From JBDIBB01 sp039812685 (GTDB taxonomy: Bacteria; Acidobacteriota; Vicinamibacteria; Vicinamibacterales; JAFNAJ01), in contig JBDIBB010000162.1 in assembly GCA_039812685.1 (NCBI GenBank), positions 1 through 8,300 of the forward strand: a stretch of 8,300 nt of DNA, given 5' to 3'. The notes beneath the pieces were generated by a model, which saw only the letters and a list, made by a program, of their open reading frames with translations, did not search any database and had not been told where the DNA came from. Position numbers and translations under genes: made by a program. Positions 1 through 8,300 of this stretch are shown in pieces; within the stretch, counting starts at the first letter, position 1; every line of letters starts with the position of its first letter.

Positions 1-944
<944 letters not shown>

Positions 945-949
945 GACGG

Positions 950-957
950 CTTCCCTT
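950..957 (-). promoter_or_regulatory. Ribosome-binding site of the DAHP synthase gene
   Basis: Purine-rich AAGGGAAG lies 5 bases before the ATG at 944, in the 15-base gap after the chorismate mutase stop. This is the longest non-coding gap in the window. Confidence 0.5.
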
Positions 958-959
958 CC

Positions 960-1268
960 CTATGTGTGCCGGCTGCCTGCCGGCCGATCGTCCGCGTGAT
1001 GCCCGGCCTTGGCGACGCGCTCGAGCCGCCGGGCCTCATCGATGATGCGCTCGAACAGGCGCGCGATGGCGTCGCCATCGAGCGGGCCCGTGTTCACCCG
1101 CCGCACGTGCGCCAGCACGTCCCGCTCGCGGTCGGGCTGGTAGATGGCCAGCCCCAACTCCTCCTTCAGGTGGCCGATGCGCAGGGCGCACGACGCCCGC
1201 GCGTTGAGCAGTTCGACGATGCGCTCGTCGAGATCGTCGATGCGCTGCCGCAGGTCGTCGATCGTCAC
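960..1268 (-). CDS. aroQ: Chorismate mutase, monofunctional AroQ class
   Basis: Chorismate mutase rearranges chorismate to prephenate, opening the Phe/Tyr branch that competes with TrpE. The 102-residue protein is an all-helical AroQ-fold domain with no fused dehydratase, dehydrogenase or DAHP synthase part. Aligned by eye to the E. coli CM domain, the active-site set is Arg7, Arg24, Lys35, Arg47 and Glu48 (in QPDRERD, 44-50). Glu83 stands where E. coli has Gln88; Glu at this site is known in yeast-type enzymes. The last 15 or so residues are a polar tail. The start is the GTG at 1268, overlapping the trpA TGA as GTGA, with GGAGGGG just upstream (GGAGG to GTG only 4 bases). The stop is TAG, unlike the TGA of all other complete genes here. 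The DAHP synthase gene follows after 15 bases, suggesting linked function. The symbol reflects the fold class. Confidence 0.93.
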   Translation of the reverse strand: MTIDDLRQRIDDLDERIVELLNARASCALRIGHLKEELGLAIYQPDRERDVLAHVRRVNTGPLDGDAIARLFERIIDEARRLERVAKAGHHADDRPAGSRHT

Positions 1269-2074
1269 GGCCCCTCCGGCGCCGGCCCGTTTCCAGCCAG
1301 CCAGCGCGTGAAGGCCTCGACGCGCGCGTCGAGATCGGGCGCGTCGGCCCACGCCGCGATCCGGTCGACGAGGACGCTGCCCACGACGGCGGCGTCGGCG
1401 AAGGCGCCGACCTCCCGCACGTGCTCCGGCCGCGACAGGCCGAAGCCGATCGCGACCGGCAGCGTGGCGTGCGCGCGGATGCGGGCCGCGAGCTCGGCCG
1501 CGCCTTCCGCCACCTGCGCGCGGACCCCGGTCACCCCCAGCCGCGAGATCGCGTACAGGAACCCGCTGCCCAGCCGGCTTGCCAGCGCGATGCGCTCGGG
1601 TGTGGTCGTCGGGCTCAGGAGGAAGATCGTATCAAGGCCGACGCCCGACAGCGCGCGCCGCAGCGGTTCGGCCTCCTCGAGCGGCAGGTCGAGCGTCAGC
1701 ACGCCGTCGACGCCGGCTTCGGCGGCGCGCGCGACGAAGGCCTCCACGCCGAGGCGCAGCACGGGGTTCGCGTAAGTGAACAGGACGATGCCGGCTTGCA
1801 GGTGCGGGCGCACGGCGGCGATGGTGTCGAGCACGCCGGCCAGGGTCGTCCCCGCCGCGAGCGCGCGTTCGGCGGCCCGCTGGATGACCGGTCCGTCGGC
1901 AAGCGGGTCGGAGAACGGGACGCCGACCTCGATGACGTCGGCGCCCCCGCGGTCCAGCGCCCGCAGCACGCGGGCCGTGCGCGCCAGGTCGGGGTCACCG
2001 GCCGTGACGTAGGTGACCAGGCCCGTGCGCCGGTCGCGGCGCATGGCGGCGAAGCGCTCGTCGAGCCGCGACAT
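1265..2074 (-). CDS. trpA: Tryptophan synthase alpha chain (TrpA)
   Basis: TrpA splits indole-3-glycerol phosphate into glyceraldehyde-3-phosphate and indole, which tunnels to TrpB in the alpha2-beta2 complex. It has 269 residues, the usual length. VIEVGVPFSDPLADGP (47-62) holds both catalytic acids at the canonical numbers Glu49 and Asp60. YANPV (101-105), DLPLEEAEPL (129-138), SRLGVTG (177-183, loop 6 with Thr182) and IGFGLSRPEHV (209-219, phosphate site) follow. Two starts are adjacent, GTG at 2077 and ATG at 2074. I chose the ATG because GGAGG lies 7 bases before it but only 4 before the GTG, and because MSRLDERFA matches common TrpA N-termini. The ATG shares one base with the trpB TGA. 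The trpA TGA overlaps the next gene's GTG (GTGA). Confidence 0.97.
   Translation of the reverse strand: MSRLDERFAAMRRDRRTGLVTYVTAGDPDLARTARVLRALDRGGADVIEVGVPFSDPLADGPVIQRAAERALAAGTTLAGVLDTIAAVRPHLQAGIVLFTYANPVLRLGVEAFVARAAEAGVDGVLTLDLPLEEAEPLRRALSGVGLDTIFLLSPTTTPERIALASRLGSGFLYAISRLGVTGVRAQVAEGAAELAARIRAHATLPVAIGFGLSRPEHVREVGAFADAAVVGSVLVDRIAAWADAPDLDARVEAFTRWLAGNGPAPEGP
1271..1277 (-). promoter_or_regulatory. Ribosome-binding site of the chorismate mutase gene
   Basis: GGAGGGG lies just before the GTG at 1268, inside the 3' end of trpA. The GGAGG-to-GTG spacing of 4 bases is short, but the site and the GTGA overlap together support this start. Confidence 0.55.
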
Positions 2075-3330
2075 CACGCCTCCTCCGTTGCGGCGTGGCG
2101 CCCGCGCGCCACGAGTTCACGGGCGGCCGAGTGCACGTCCTTGTCGCCGCGGCCGGAGAGCCCGACGAGCACCGTGGCGCCGGCCGGCAACGCCGCGGCC
2201 AGCGGCCGCAGGTGCGCGATGGCGTGCGCCGACTCGAGCGCTGGCAGGATGCCCTCGGCGCGTCCGAGCCACTCGAAGGCCTCCAGCGCCCGCTCGTCGT
2301 CCACGTGAACGTACTCGGCGCGCCCCTGCGCCTGCAGCCACGCGTGCTCGGGGCCGATGGCGGCGTAGTCGAGCCCGGCCGAGATGGAGTGCGTGGGCAG
2401 GATGTTGCCCGCCGCGTCCTGCAGCACCCAGGTGCGCGTGCCGTGCAGCACGCCGGGCCGCCCGCCGGCGAAGCGCGCCGCGTGCCGTCCCGCGACGATC
2501 GCTTCCCCGCCGGCCTCCACGCCGATCAGCCGCACGCCGCGATCCTCGACGAAGGCATCGAACACTCCCATCGCGTTGCTGCCGCCGCCCACCGATGCCA
2601 TCACCACGTCGGGCAGGCGCCGGTCACGCGCGAGGCACTGTGCGCGCGCCTCGGCGCCGATCACCGACTGGAACTCGCGCACCATCAGCGGATAGGGGTG
2701 CGGTCCGAGCACCGATCCGAGCAGGTAGTGTGTGTCGCCGACGCTGGCCACCCAGTCGCGCATCGCCTCGTTGATGGCGTCCTTCAGCGTCCGGCTTCCC
2801 GCATCGACGCCGATCACGCGGGCCCCCAGCAGGCGCATGCGGAACACGTTGAGCGCCTGCCGTGCCATGTCCTCGGTGCCCATGTAGACGTCACAGGCCA
2901 GGCCCAGCAGCGCGCACACCGTGGCCGTGGCCACGCCGTGCTGGCCGGCGCCGGTCTCGGCGACGATGCGACGCTTGCCCATGCGGCGGGCGAGCAGGGC
3001 CTGACCGAGCGCGTTGTTGATCTTGTGGGCGCCGGTGTGCGCGAGATCCTCTCTCTTGAGCAGCACGCGCAGGCCGGTCTCCGCCGAGAGGCGCCGCGCC
3101 TCGAAGAGGGGCGTGGGGCGGCCCACGTATTCCCGCAGCAGGTCGAGGAACTCCACCTGGAAATCGGGATCCTGCCGCACGGCGAGATACGCACGTTCGA
3201 GGGCGGCCACCGGCTCCACGAGCGTCTCGGGCACGAACCGGCCGCCGAACTCGCCGAAGTATCCCCGCGCGTCGGGGTCGCGCAGGCCGAACCGCGGCCG
3301 CGCCGCATCGATCGTCATCTGGTCGGTCAT
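2074..3330 (-). CDS. trpB: Tryptophan synthase beta chain (TrpB)
   Basis: TrpB is the PLP enzyme that condenses indole, channelled from TrpA, with L-serine to give tryptophan. It has 418 residues and belongs to the standard TrpB1 type that pairs with TrpA. Features are YFGEFGGRFVPETL (24-37), HTGAHKINNA (98-107) with Lys103 as the expected Schiff-base lysine, ETGAGQHG (125-132) with catalytic Glu125, GGGSNAMG (248-255) for the PLP phosphate, HSISAGLDY (314-322), LESAHA (365-370) and SGRGDKD (392-398). After SAGLDY the sequence reads AAIGPEH, where most relatives carry Pro at the first Ala. The ATG at 3330 overlaps the trpF stop as ATGA; no clear Shine-Dalgarno precedes it, so coupling to trpF is likely. 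Met5 is a possible alternative start. The TGA abuts the trpA start. Confidence 0.97.
   Translation of the reverse strand: MTDQMTIDAARPRFGLRDPDARGYFGEFGGRFVPETLVEPVAALERAYLAVRQDPDFQVEFLDLLREYVGRPTPLFEARRLSAETGLRVLLKREDLAHTGAHKINNALGQALLARRMGKRRIVAETGAGQHGVATATVCALLGLACDVYMGTEDMARQALNVFRMRLLGARVIGVDAGSRTLKDAINEAMRDWVASVGDTHYLLGSVLGPHPYPLMVREFQSVIGAEARAQCLARDRRLPDVVMASVGGGSNAMGVFDAFVEDRGVRLIGVEAGGEAIVAGRHAARFAGGRPGVLHGTRTWVLQDAAGNILPTHSISAGLDYAAIGPEHAWLQAQGRAEYVHVDDERALEAFEWLGRAEGILPALESAHAIAHLRPLAAALPAGATVLVGLSGRGDKDVHSAARELVARGRHAATEEA
2079..2086 (-). promoter_or_regulatory. Ribosome-binding site of trpA
   Basis: GGAGGAGG on the minus strand lies inside the 3' end of trpB. Its first GGAGG is 7 bases from the ATG at 2074 and 4 from the GTG at 2077, which favours the ATG. 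Confidence 0.75.
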
Positions 3331-4025
3331 GGTCGCTTGCCGGGCCCTCCCGCCCGTTCGCCTGCCAGCGCGTCGAAGAACGCCCGCAGTCGCGCTTCGT
3401 CCTTCACGCCGGGCGCCGTCTCGACGCCGCTCGACACGTCCACCGCGTAGGGACGCACCGCACGCACGGCCTCGGCGACATTGCCGGCGTGCAGGCCGCC
3501 GGCCAGCACCAGCGGCCGGAGCGTCGCGATTTCCGCCGCGGCTGTCCAGTCGGCCCGTTCGCCCGTTCCGCCGCGGCGCTCACGGCACGTGGCGTCGACG
3601 AGCAGCGTCGCGTGCTCAGGCGCCGACGCCAGCCACGGCGCCTGTCCCGGATCGGCGGGGTCCACGGCCTTCAGCACGGGCCGGCCGAATGCGTCCACCC
3701 ACTCGTACGGCTCGTCACCGTGCAGTTGCACGACGTCGAGCGGCACCCGCGCGACGTAGTGCCGCACCACGTGCGGCAGCGCGTTCACGAACACGCCCAC
3801 CCGCAGGACCTGGCGCGGCACGGCCGCGGCGATGGCGGCGGCCGCCTCGAGCGTGACGGCGCGCGGACTGCGATCCCAGAACACGAACCCGATGGCCGAG
3901 GCGCCGCACCCGGCCGCCAGACACCCGTCTCCGGCGCGCGTGATGCCGCACACCTTCACGTGCGGCCGGCCGTGCCGCTCTCCGACCGCCGCGTCGAAGG
4001 CGCCGGGCAGGCGGGGGCCCGTCAC
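3327..4025 (-). CDS. trpF: Phosphoribosylanthranilate isomerase (TrpF)
   Basis: TrpF performs the Amadori rearrangement of N-(5-phosphoribosyl)anthranilate, the step between TrpD and TrpC. It is a small TIM barrel. Motifs are KVCGIT (24-29) with Cys26 as the expected general base, GFVFWDRSPR (46-55), QLHGDE (100-105), LLVDA (141-145) with Asp144 as the expected general acid, GGTGERADW (152-160), LAGGL (174-178) and VDVSSGVE..PGVKD (195-209). The start is placed at the GTG at 4025: it overlaps the trpC stop as GTGA and has GGAG 8 bases upstream. That gives 232 residues, with about 20 more residues before KVCGIT than most TrpF proteins. A second GTG at 3959, directly before KVCGIT, would give a standard N-terminus but lacks a well-spaced Shine-Dalgarno. 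The TGA overlaps the trpB ATG (ATGA). Confidence 0.95.
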   Translation of the reverse strand: MTGPRLPGAFDAAVGERHGRPHVKVCGITRAGDGCLAAGCGASAIGFVFWDRSPRAVTLEAAAAIAAAVPRQVLRVGVFVNALPHVVRHYVARVPLDVVQLHGDEPYEWVDAFGRPVLKAVDPADPGQAPWLASAPEHATLLVDATCRERRGGTGERADWTAAAEIATLRPLVLAGGLHAGNVAEAVRAVRPYAVDVSSGVETAPGVKDEARLRAFFDALAGERAGGPGKRP

Positions 4026-4831
4026 CCGATCAACTCCGCCAGCGCCAGGCCGGGATCCGGCGCGATCATGCAGCGCTCGCCGATCAGGAACGCGTCGTAG
4101 CCGGCTTCCGCCAGCCGCCGCACGTCGTCGATCGACCGCAGGCCGCTCTCGGCCACGGCGACGCAGTCGTCGGCGATGGCGGCTGCGAGCGCGGCCGCCG
4201 TGTCGAGGTTCACCGACAGCGTGCGCAGATCGCGGCTGTTCACACCGATGATGCGCGCGCCCGCCCCTTGCGCGCGCGCGAGTTCCTCGCTGTCGTGCGC
4301 CTCCACGAGCACGGCCAGGCCCAGCGCCTCGGCCCGTTCCAGCAGGCCCGCCAGCTGCCGATCGTCGAGCGACGAGACAATCAGCAGCACGGCATCGGCG
4401 CCGGCGGCGCGCGCCTCCCACAACTGGTATTCGTCGACGATGAAGTCCTTGCGCAGCACGGGCAGGGTGACGGCGTCGCGCACGGCCGAGAGGTGCGCGA
4501 GCGCCCCGTCGAAGAACGCCGGCTCGGTGATCACCGAGACCGCGACGGCGCCGGCCGCCTCGTAGGCGCGGGCGATCGCCACCGGATCGTAGTCGGCCCG
4601 CAGCACGCCGCGCGAGGGCGAGCGGCGCTTGCACTCGGCGATCGCACGGAACCGCGTCGCGCCGATGGCGCCCTCCCCCGTGAGCGCGCGCTCGAACGCG
4701 GCGCCGCGCGGCTGTCGCGATCCGGCGCGGGCTGCCAGCGCATCGAACGGCACCTGTTCGCGCGAGCTGGCCACGCGACGCCGCGTGGCGGCGACGATCG
4801 TCTCGAGCACGTCGAAGGTTGCCCGCTTCAC
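4022..4831 (-). CDS. trpC: Indole-3-glycerol-phosphate synthase (TrpC)
   Basis: TrpC closes the indole ring, turning carboxyphenylamino-deoxyribulose phosphate into indole-3-glycerol phosphate with loss of CO2 and water. At 269 residues it is a monofunctional TIM-barrel enzyme, not the TrpC-TrpF fusion of E. coli. Motifs are AECKRRSPS (65-73, Lys68; most relatives have Ile at the Cys67 position), VLRKDFI (125-131, Lys128), VEAHD (176-180, Glu177), GVNSRDL (196-202), AESG (227-230) and FLIGE (248-252). These cover the catalytic Lys/Lys/Glu set and the phosphate-binding loops. I place the start at the GTG at 4831, which overlaps the trpD TGA (GTGA) and has GGAGG 7 bases upstream. No in-frame ATG is available near the N-terminus. 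The frame is open far upstream inside trpD, but that part is Arg-rich shadow. The TGA overlaps the trpF GTG. Confidence 0.96.
   Translation of the reverse strand: MKRATFDVLETIVAATRRRVASSREQVPFDALAARAGSRQPRGAAFERALTGEGAIGATRFRAIAECKRRSPSRGVLRADYDPVAIARAYEAAGAVAVSVITEPAFFDGALAHLSAVRDAVTLPVLRKDFIVDEYQLWEARAAGADAVLLIVSSLDDRQLAGLLERAEALGLAVLVEAHDSEELARAQGAGARIIGVNSRDLRTLSVNLDTAAALAAAIADDCVAVAESGLRSIDDVRRLAEAGYDAFLIGERCMIAPDPGLALAELIG
4034..4037 (-). promoter_or_regulatory. Ribosome-binding site of trpF
   Basis: GGAG lies 8 bases before the GTG at 4025, inside the 3' end of trpC. It favours the longer TrpF over a start at the GTG at 3959, which lacks a comparable site. Confidence 0.6.
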
Positions 4832-5852
4832 GACTGCGCCTCCGGTGCGTGCGACTCGCGCACGAGCCGTTCGAGCGCGGCCGCTGCGGCCCCGGAGTCC
4901 AGGGCCTGCGCCGCCAGCGCCATGCCTTCGCGCACCGTGGCCGCACGGCCCGCGATCGCGAAGGCGACGCCGGCGTTCAGGAGGACGATGTCGCGCCGCG
5001 GGGAGCGTTCGCCGGCCAGGATCCGGCGCGCGATGGCCGCGTTGGCCGCCGCGTCGCCGCCCGCGAGATCGCTGCCGTCCGTCTTCGCGACGCCCACGTC
5101 GGACGGGTGCACGTAGAAGGTGCGGACGAAGCCGTCGCGGCATTCCGACACCTTGGTGTAGCCGCTCGTGGAGATCTCGTCGATGCCATCGGCGCCGTGC
5201 ACCACCCAGGCCCGCTCGCTGCCGAGGGCCGCCAGCGCGCGCGCGACCAGCTCGGTGAGCTCGGGACGGGGGACACCGACGAGCTGACGCTTCACGCCAG
5301 CCGGGTTCGTGAGCGGGCCGAGCAGGTTGAAGGCGGTGCGGATGCCGAGATCGCGCCTCGGCTCGGCGGCGTGGCGCATCGACGGGTGGAAGGTGGGCGC
5401 GTAGAGAAACGCGATGCCCGCGCGATCGAGGCAGCGCTCCACCACGGCGGGCGGGGCCGTCACGTTCACACCGAGCGCCGCGAGCACGTCGGCGCTGCCG
5501 CAGCGGCTCGACACCGAGCGGTTGCCGTGCTTGGCCACCGTGACGCCCGCGGCGGCCAGCACCAGCGCGACGATCGTCGAGACATTGAAGGTGCCGCCGC
5601 CGTCGCCGCCGGTGCCGCAGGTGTCGAACGCGTCGGGGAACTGCCGCGACAGGCGCACGCTGCGCTCGCGCATCGCGCGTGCGAAGCCCACCACTTCGGC
5701 CGGGCACTCGCCCTTCATGCGCAGGCCCACGAGCAGGCCCGCAATCTGCGCCGGCGCGGCCAGCCCGTCCATCACGGCGCCCATCGCGGCGGCCGCCTGT
5801 TCACTCGTGAGATCCTCGCGCCGCTGGAGGCGCTCGAGCAGGGCTGGGAACA

Positions 5853-5853
<1 letters not shown>
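4828..5853 (-). CDS. trpD: Anthranilate phosphoribosyltransferase (TrpD)
   Basis: TrpD joins anthranilate to PRPP, giving N-(5-phosphoribosyl)anthranilate and pyrophosphate. It has 341 residues, typical for a free-standing enzyme. Conserved segments are GLRMKGE (43-49), the PRPP loop DTCGTGGDG (77-85), NVST (90-93), KHGNRSVSSRCGSADVL (108-124), HPSMRHA (156-162), RTAFNLLGPLTNPA (172-185) and DGIDEIS (222-228). The residue before the GSADVL element is Cys118, where Ser or Cys is found in the family. The ATG at 5853 overlaps the trpG stop by one base. The upstream sequence shows no strong Shine-Dalgarno, so translation probably depends on ribosomes finishing trpG. Its own TGA overlaps the trpC GTG by four bases (GTGA). 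Confidence 0.97.
4839..4843 (-). promoter_or_regulatory. Ribosome-binding site of trpC
   Basis: GGAGG lies 7 bases before the GTG at 4831, inside the 3' end of trpD. This strong site decides the non-ATG start of trpC. Confidence 0.75.
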
Positions 5854-6419
<566 letters not shown>

Positions 6420-6424
6420 GCGCG

Positions 6425-7912
6425 TCACCGCAGCCCCGCCTGCGCCAGCTCGAGCGCCTGCAACAGCGCGCGCGCCTTGGCGTGCGACTCCTCGTACTCC
6501 GCCGCCGGGTTCGAGTCGGCGACGATGCCGGCGCCAGCCTGCACGCTGGCGACGCCGTCGCGCATCGTGATGGTGCGGATCGCGATGCAGCAGTCCAGGT
6601 TGCCAGCGAAGTCGAGGTAGCCGACCGCGCCCGCGTACAGTTGCCGTCGCTCGCGCTCGAGTTCCGCGATGATCTGCATCGCCCGCACCTTCGGCGCGCC
6701 CGACACCGTCCCCGCCGGGAAGCACGACACCAGCACGTCGAGCCGATCGCGATCCTCGGCGAGCCGGCCCTCCACCCGCGACACCAGGTGCATCACGTGG
6801 GAATAGCGCTCGAGCGTCATGAACTGCGGCACGCGGACGCTGCCGTACTCGGCGACGCGCCCGATGTCGTTGCGGCCGAGGTCGACGAGCATGACGTGCT
6901 CGGCGCGCTCCTTCTCGTCGCGCTTCAGTTCCTCGCCGAGCCGCAGGTCCTCCTCCTCGCTGCCGCCCCTGGATCGCGTGCCGGCGATCGGGTGCGTCTC
7001 GATGCGCCGTCCCTCGGCGCGCACCAGCATCTCGGGCGACGAGCCGACGACCGAGAGTCCGCCCAGCCTGAGGAAATACATGTAGGGGGACGGGTTCACG
7101 TGCCGCAGCGCGCGGTAGACGGTGAAGGGGTCGGCCTCCACCTTCGCGTCGAAGCGCTGCGAGAGCACCACCTGGTAGACGTCGCCGGCGGCGATGTGCT
7201 CCTTCGCCCTGCGCACGGCCGCCTCGAAGTCGGCGCGCGTGGTGTTGGCGCGCACCTCGAGCGCGCCGCGCGCCGCCGGCGCGCTCTGCGACAGGCTGCG
7301 CTCCAGCTCGCGTTCGAGGAAGCCGATGCGCGCGCAGGCGAACTGGTAGAGCGCCTCGAGATCCTCCTCCGGCGTGATGCGCGCGTTGGCGATCAGCAGG
7401 ATGCGGTGCCTGACGTGGTCGAAGGCCAGGATGGTGTCGAACACCATGAAGGCCGCCGCATCCTCGACGAACCCGGTCGAGGCCTGTCCCGTCCACGCCT
7501 CGCGCAGGACCGGCTCGAACCAGGGCGAGGCGTCGTAGCCGAGGTAGCCGACGGCCCCGCCGGTGAATCGCGGCAGCCCCGGCACGTAGGGTGCGCGCAG
7601 CCCCGACATGACCCGGCGCAGGACGCTCACGAACGGCTCGTCGTGCTCCTCGATCACGCCGGCCCGCTCCGTGATGGCGCGGCCATCGCGCGCGCGCAGC
7701 ACCAGGAACGGGTCCTTGCCGAGGAAGGAATACCGCGCGACGCGCTCGCCGCCCTCCACGCTCTCGAGCAGGAACGCGTAGTCGGAGTGTTCGGCCACCT
7801 TGAGAAACGCCGACACGGGCGTCAGCAGGTCGGCGACGACCTCCTTGCACACCGGCACGAACGTGCCGCGCAGCGCGAGCTGCTTGAACTCCTCGAACGT
7901 GGTCAGGGGCAT
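6425..7912 (-). CDS. trpE: Anthranilate synthase component I (TrpE)
   Basis: TrpE converts chorismate plus ammonia, supplied by TrpG, to anthranilate and pyruvate, the first committed step to Trp. It is 495 residues long, normal for the family. The N-terminal domain carries LLES (48-51), the motif whose Ser is part of the Trp inhibitor site in enterobacterial TrpE. The chorismate-binding domain follows, with NPSPYM (273-278), PIAGTRSRG (308-316), LGRND (345-349), FPAGTVSGAPK (398-408) and GAGIVADSNPAAEYEE (460-475). The LLES and NPSPYM elements favour TrpE over PabB, as does the position beside trpG-trpD. The ATG at 7912 was chosen because a GAGG lies 8 bases upstream and MPLTTFEEFK resembles usual TrpE N-termini. 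The frame stays open up to 8035, but those 41 codons are Arg/Pro-rich and lie antiphase inside aroE. The start overlaps the aroE end by 10 bases; the TGA lies 5 bases before trpG. Confidence 0.97.
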   Translation of the reverse strand: MPLTTFEEFKQLALRGTFVPVCKEVVADLLTPVSAFLKVAEHSDYAFLLESVEGGERVARYSFLGKDPFLVLRARDGRAITERAGVIEEHDEPFVSVLRRVMSGLRAPYVPGLPRFTGGAVGYLGYDASPWFEPVLREAWTGQASTGFVEDAAAFMVFDTILAFDHVRHRILLIANARITPEEDLEALYQFACARIGFLERELERSLSQSAPAARGALEVRANTTRADFEAAVRRAKEHIAAGDVYQVVLSQRFDAKVEADPFTVYRALRHVNPSPYMYFLRLGGLSVVGSSPEMLVRAEGRRIETHPIAGTRSRGGSEEEDLRLGEELKRDEKERAEHVMLVDLGRNDIGRVAEYGSVRVPQFMTLERYSHVMHLVSRVEGRLAEDRDRLDVLVSCFPAGTVSGAPKVRAMQIIAELERERRQLYAGAVGYLDFAGNLDCCIAIRTITMRDGVASVQAGAGIVADSNPAAEYEESHAKARALLQALELAQAGLR

Positions 7913-8300
7913 CGTGACGGCCTCGACGAGTGCGACGGGACGGCGCCGGCGGCCGCAGGGGGCCCGGCCAGTCGGCGCAGGGCGCGGTGCGCCGCCTCGC
8001 GCATCGCGTCGACGGGGGCCTCGCGGCCCATCCACCAGGTGAACTGCGCGGCAGCCTGCGCCACCAGCATCTCGAGCCCGCCGATGGTGCGGCAGCCGCG
8101 GTCGGCCGCCTCGCGCAGCAGCCGGGTCCGCGGCGGGTTGTAGACGAGGTCGTACACCAGGTCGCCGTCCAGGCAGGCGGCAGGCAGCGGCGTCGCCTCG
8201 CTGTCAGGCCAGGTGCCGGCCGACGTCGCGTTCACCAGCACGTCCCACGATCCCGGCGGCGGGGGAAGGCTGGCGGCGTCCGCGCCGAGGGCGGCGCCCA
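7903..8300 (-). CDS. aroE: Shikimate dehydrogenase (NADP+), C-terminal part; 5' end outside window
   Basis: AroE reduces 3-dehydroshikimate to shikimate with NADPH in the cytosolic shikimate pathway. About 131 C-terminal codons are visible, open to the window edge, and they end in TGA at 7905-7903. Diagnostic stretches are WDVLVNATSAG (visible residues 18-28; the family VNATS.G motif), then DLVYDLVYNPPRTRLL, and then the GGLEMLVAQAAAQF helix, whose Gln contacts the substrate in characterised AroE proteins. The catalytic Lys/Asp pair lies in the missing N-terminal half and cannot be checked. After the usual family end (around MREAAHRAL) there is a 24-residue Pro/Ala/Arg/Ser-rich tail. Its coding sequence holds the trpE ribosome-binding site and overlaps the first 10 bases of trpE. 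A GTG at 8241 could be mistaken for a start but lies inside the conserved fold. The identification is firm; total length and start are unknown. Confidence 0.95.
   Translation of the reverse strand, partial: GAALGADAASLPPPPGSWDVLVNATSAGTWPDSEATPLPAACLDGDLVYDLVYNPPRTRLLREAADRGCRTIGGLEMLVAQAAAQFTWWMGREAPVDAMREAAHRALRRLAGPPAAAGAVPSHSSRPSRCP
7921..7924 (-). promoter_or_regulatory. Ribosome-binding site of trpE
   Basis: GAGG on the minus strand, 8 bases before the ATG at 7912, inside the 3' end of aroE. It supports the 7912 start over the upstream in-frame codons reaching to 8035. Confidence 0.6.

Noticed and set aside
945..959. Terminator or promoter between chorismate mutase and DAHP synthase
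   Set aside because: The gap is 15 bases, has no inverted repeat or T-run, and is explained by a purine-rich ribosome-binding site.
7913..8035. Extended TrpE N-terminus of 41 residues
   Set aside because: Arg/Pro/Gly-rich and out of frame with the aroE coding sequence it overlaps. The ATG at 7912 has a ribosome-binding site and a family-like N-terminus.
6482..8143. Plus-strand open frame of 553 codons, antisense to trpE and the aroE end
   Set aside because: Same bias artefact: the composition is unlike a real protein, and it lies across firmly identified genes on the opposite strand.

Overview
The window is one tightly packed block of minus-strand genes for aromatic amino acid biosynthesis, with no intergenic stretch longer than 15 bases. 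The DNA is visibly very GC-rich, with most codons ending in G or C. The genes are ordinary bacterial enzymes. A GC-rich free-living bacterium such as a soil-type Acidobacteriota (Vicinamibacteria-like) would fit, but this is only an impression: no rRNA or lineage marker is present, and other GC-rich phyla are possible.

In transcription order (high to low coordinates) the genes are: aroE (shikimate dehydrogenase, 5' end outside the window), trpE, trpG, trpD, trpC, trpF, trpB, trpA, a small AroQ-type chorismate mutase, and a type I-beta DAHP synthase (3' end outside the window). All seven Trp-pathway activities from chorismate to tryptophan are present as separate, unfused genes in pathway-like order. 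They are flanked by a shikimate-pathway gene on one side, and on the other by the enzyme opening the competing Phe/Tyr branch and the enzyme that starts the whole aromatic pathway.

The genes work together as follows. DAHP synthase commits erythrose-4-phosphate and PEP to the pathway. AroE makes shikimate on the way to chorismate. TrpE/TrpG divert chorismate to anthranilate, while chorismate mutase diverts it to prephenate. TrpD, TrpC, TrpF and TrpA/TrpB then convert anthranilate to tryptophan. Eight of the nine junctions overlap or lie within 5 bases (ATGA, GTGA, TGATG, a 10-base overlap at aroE/trpE and a 5-base gap at trpE/trpG), so translational coupling is likely throughout. GTG starts are inferred for trpC, trpF and aroQ.

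No attenuator, T-box, promoter, terminator, RNA gene, repeat, CRISPR or mobile element was found. The start of the transcript and its control lie upstream of the window (beyond 8300), and the operon may continue past position 1. I see no novel system here. The points most worth a second look are the merged aro-trp operon architecture, the aroQ-aroF pairing, and the apparent retention of feedback-site residues in TrpE and DAHP synthase.
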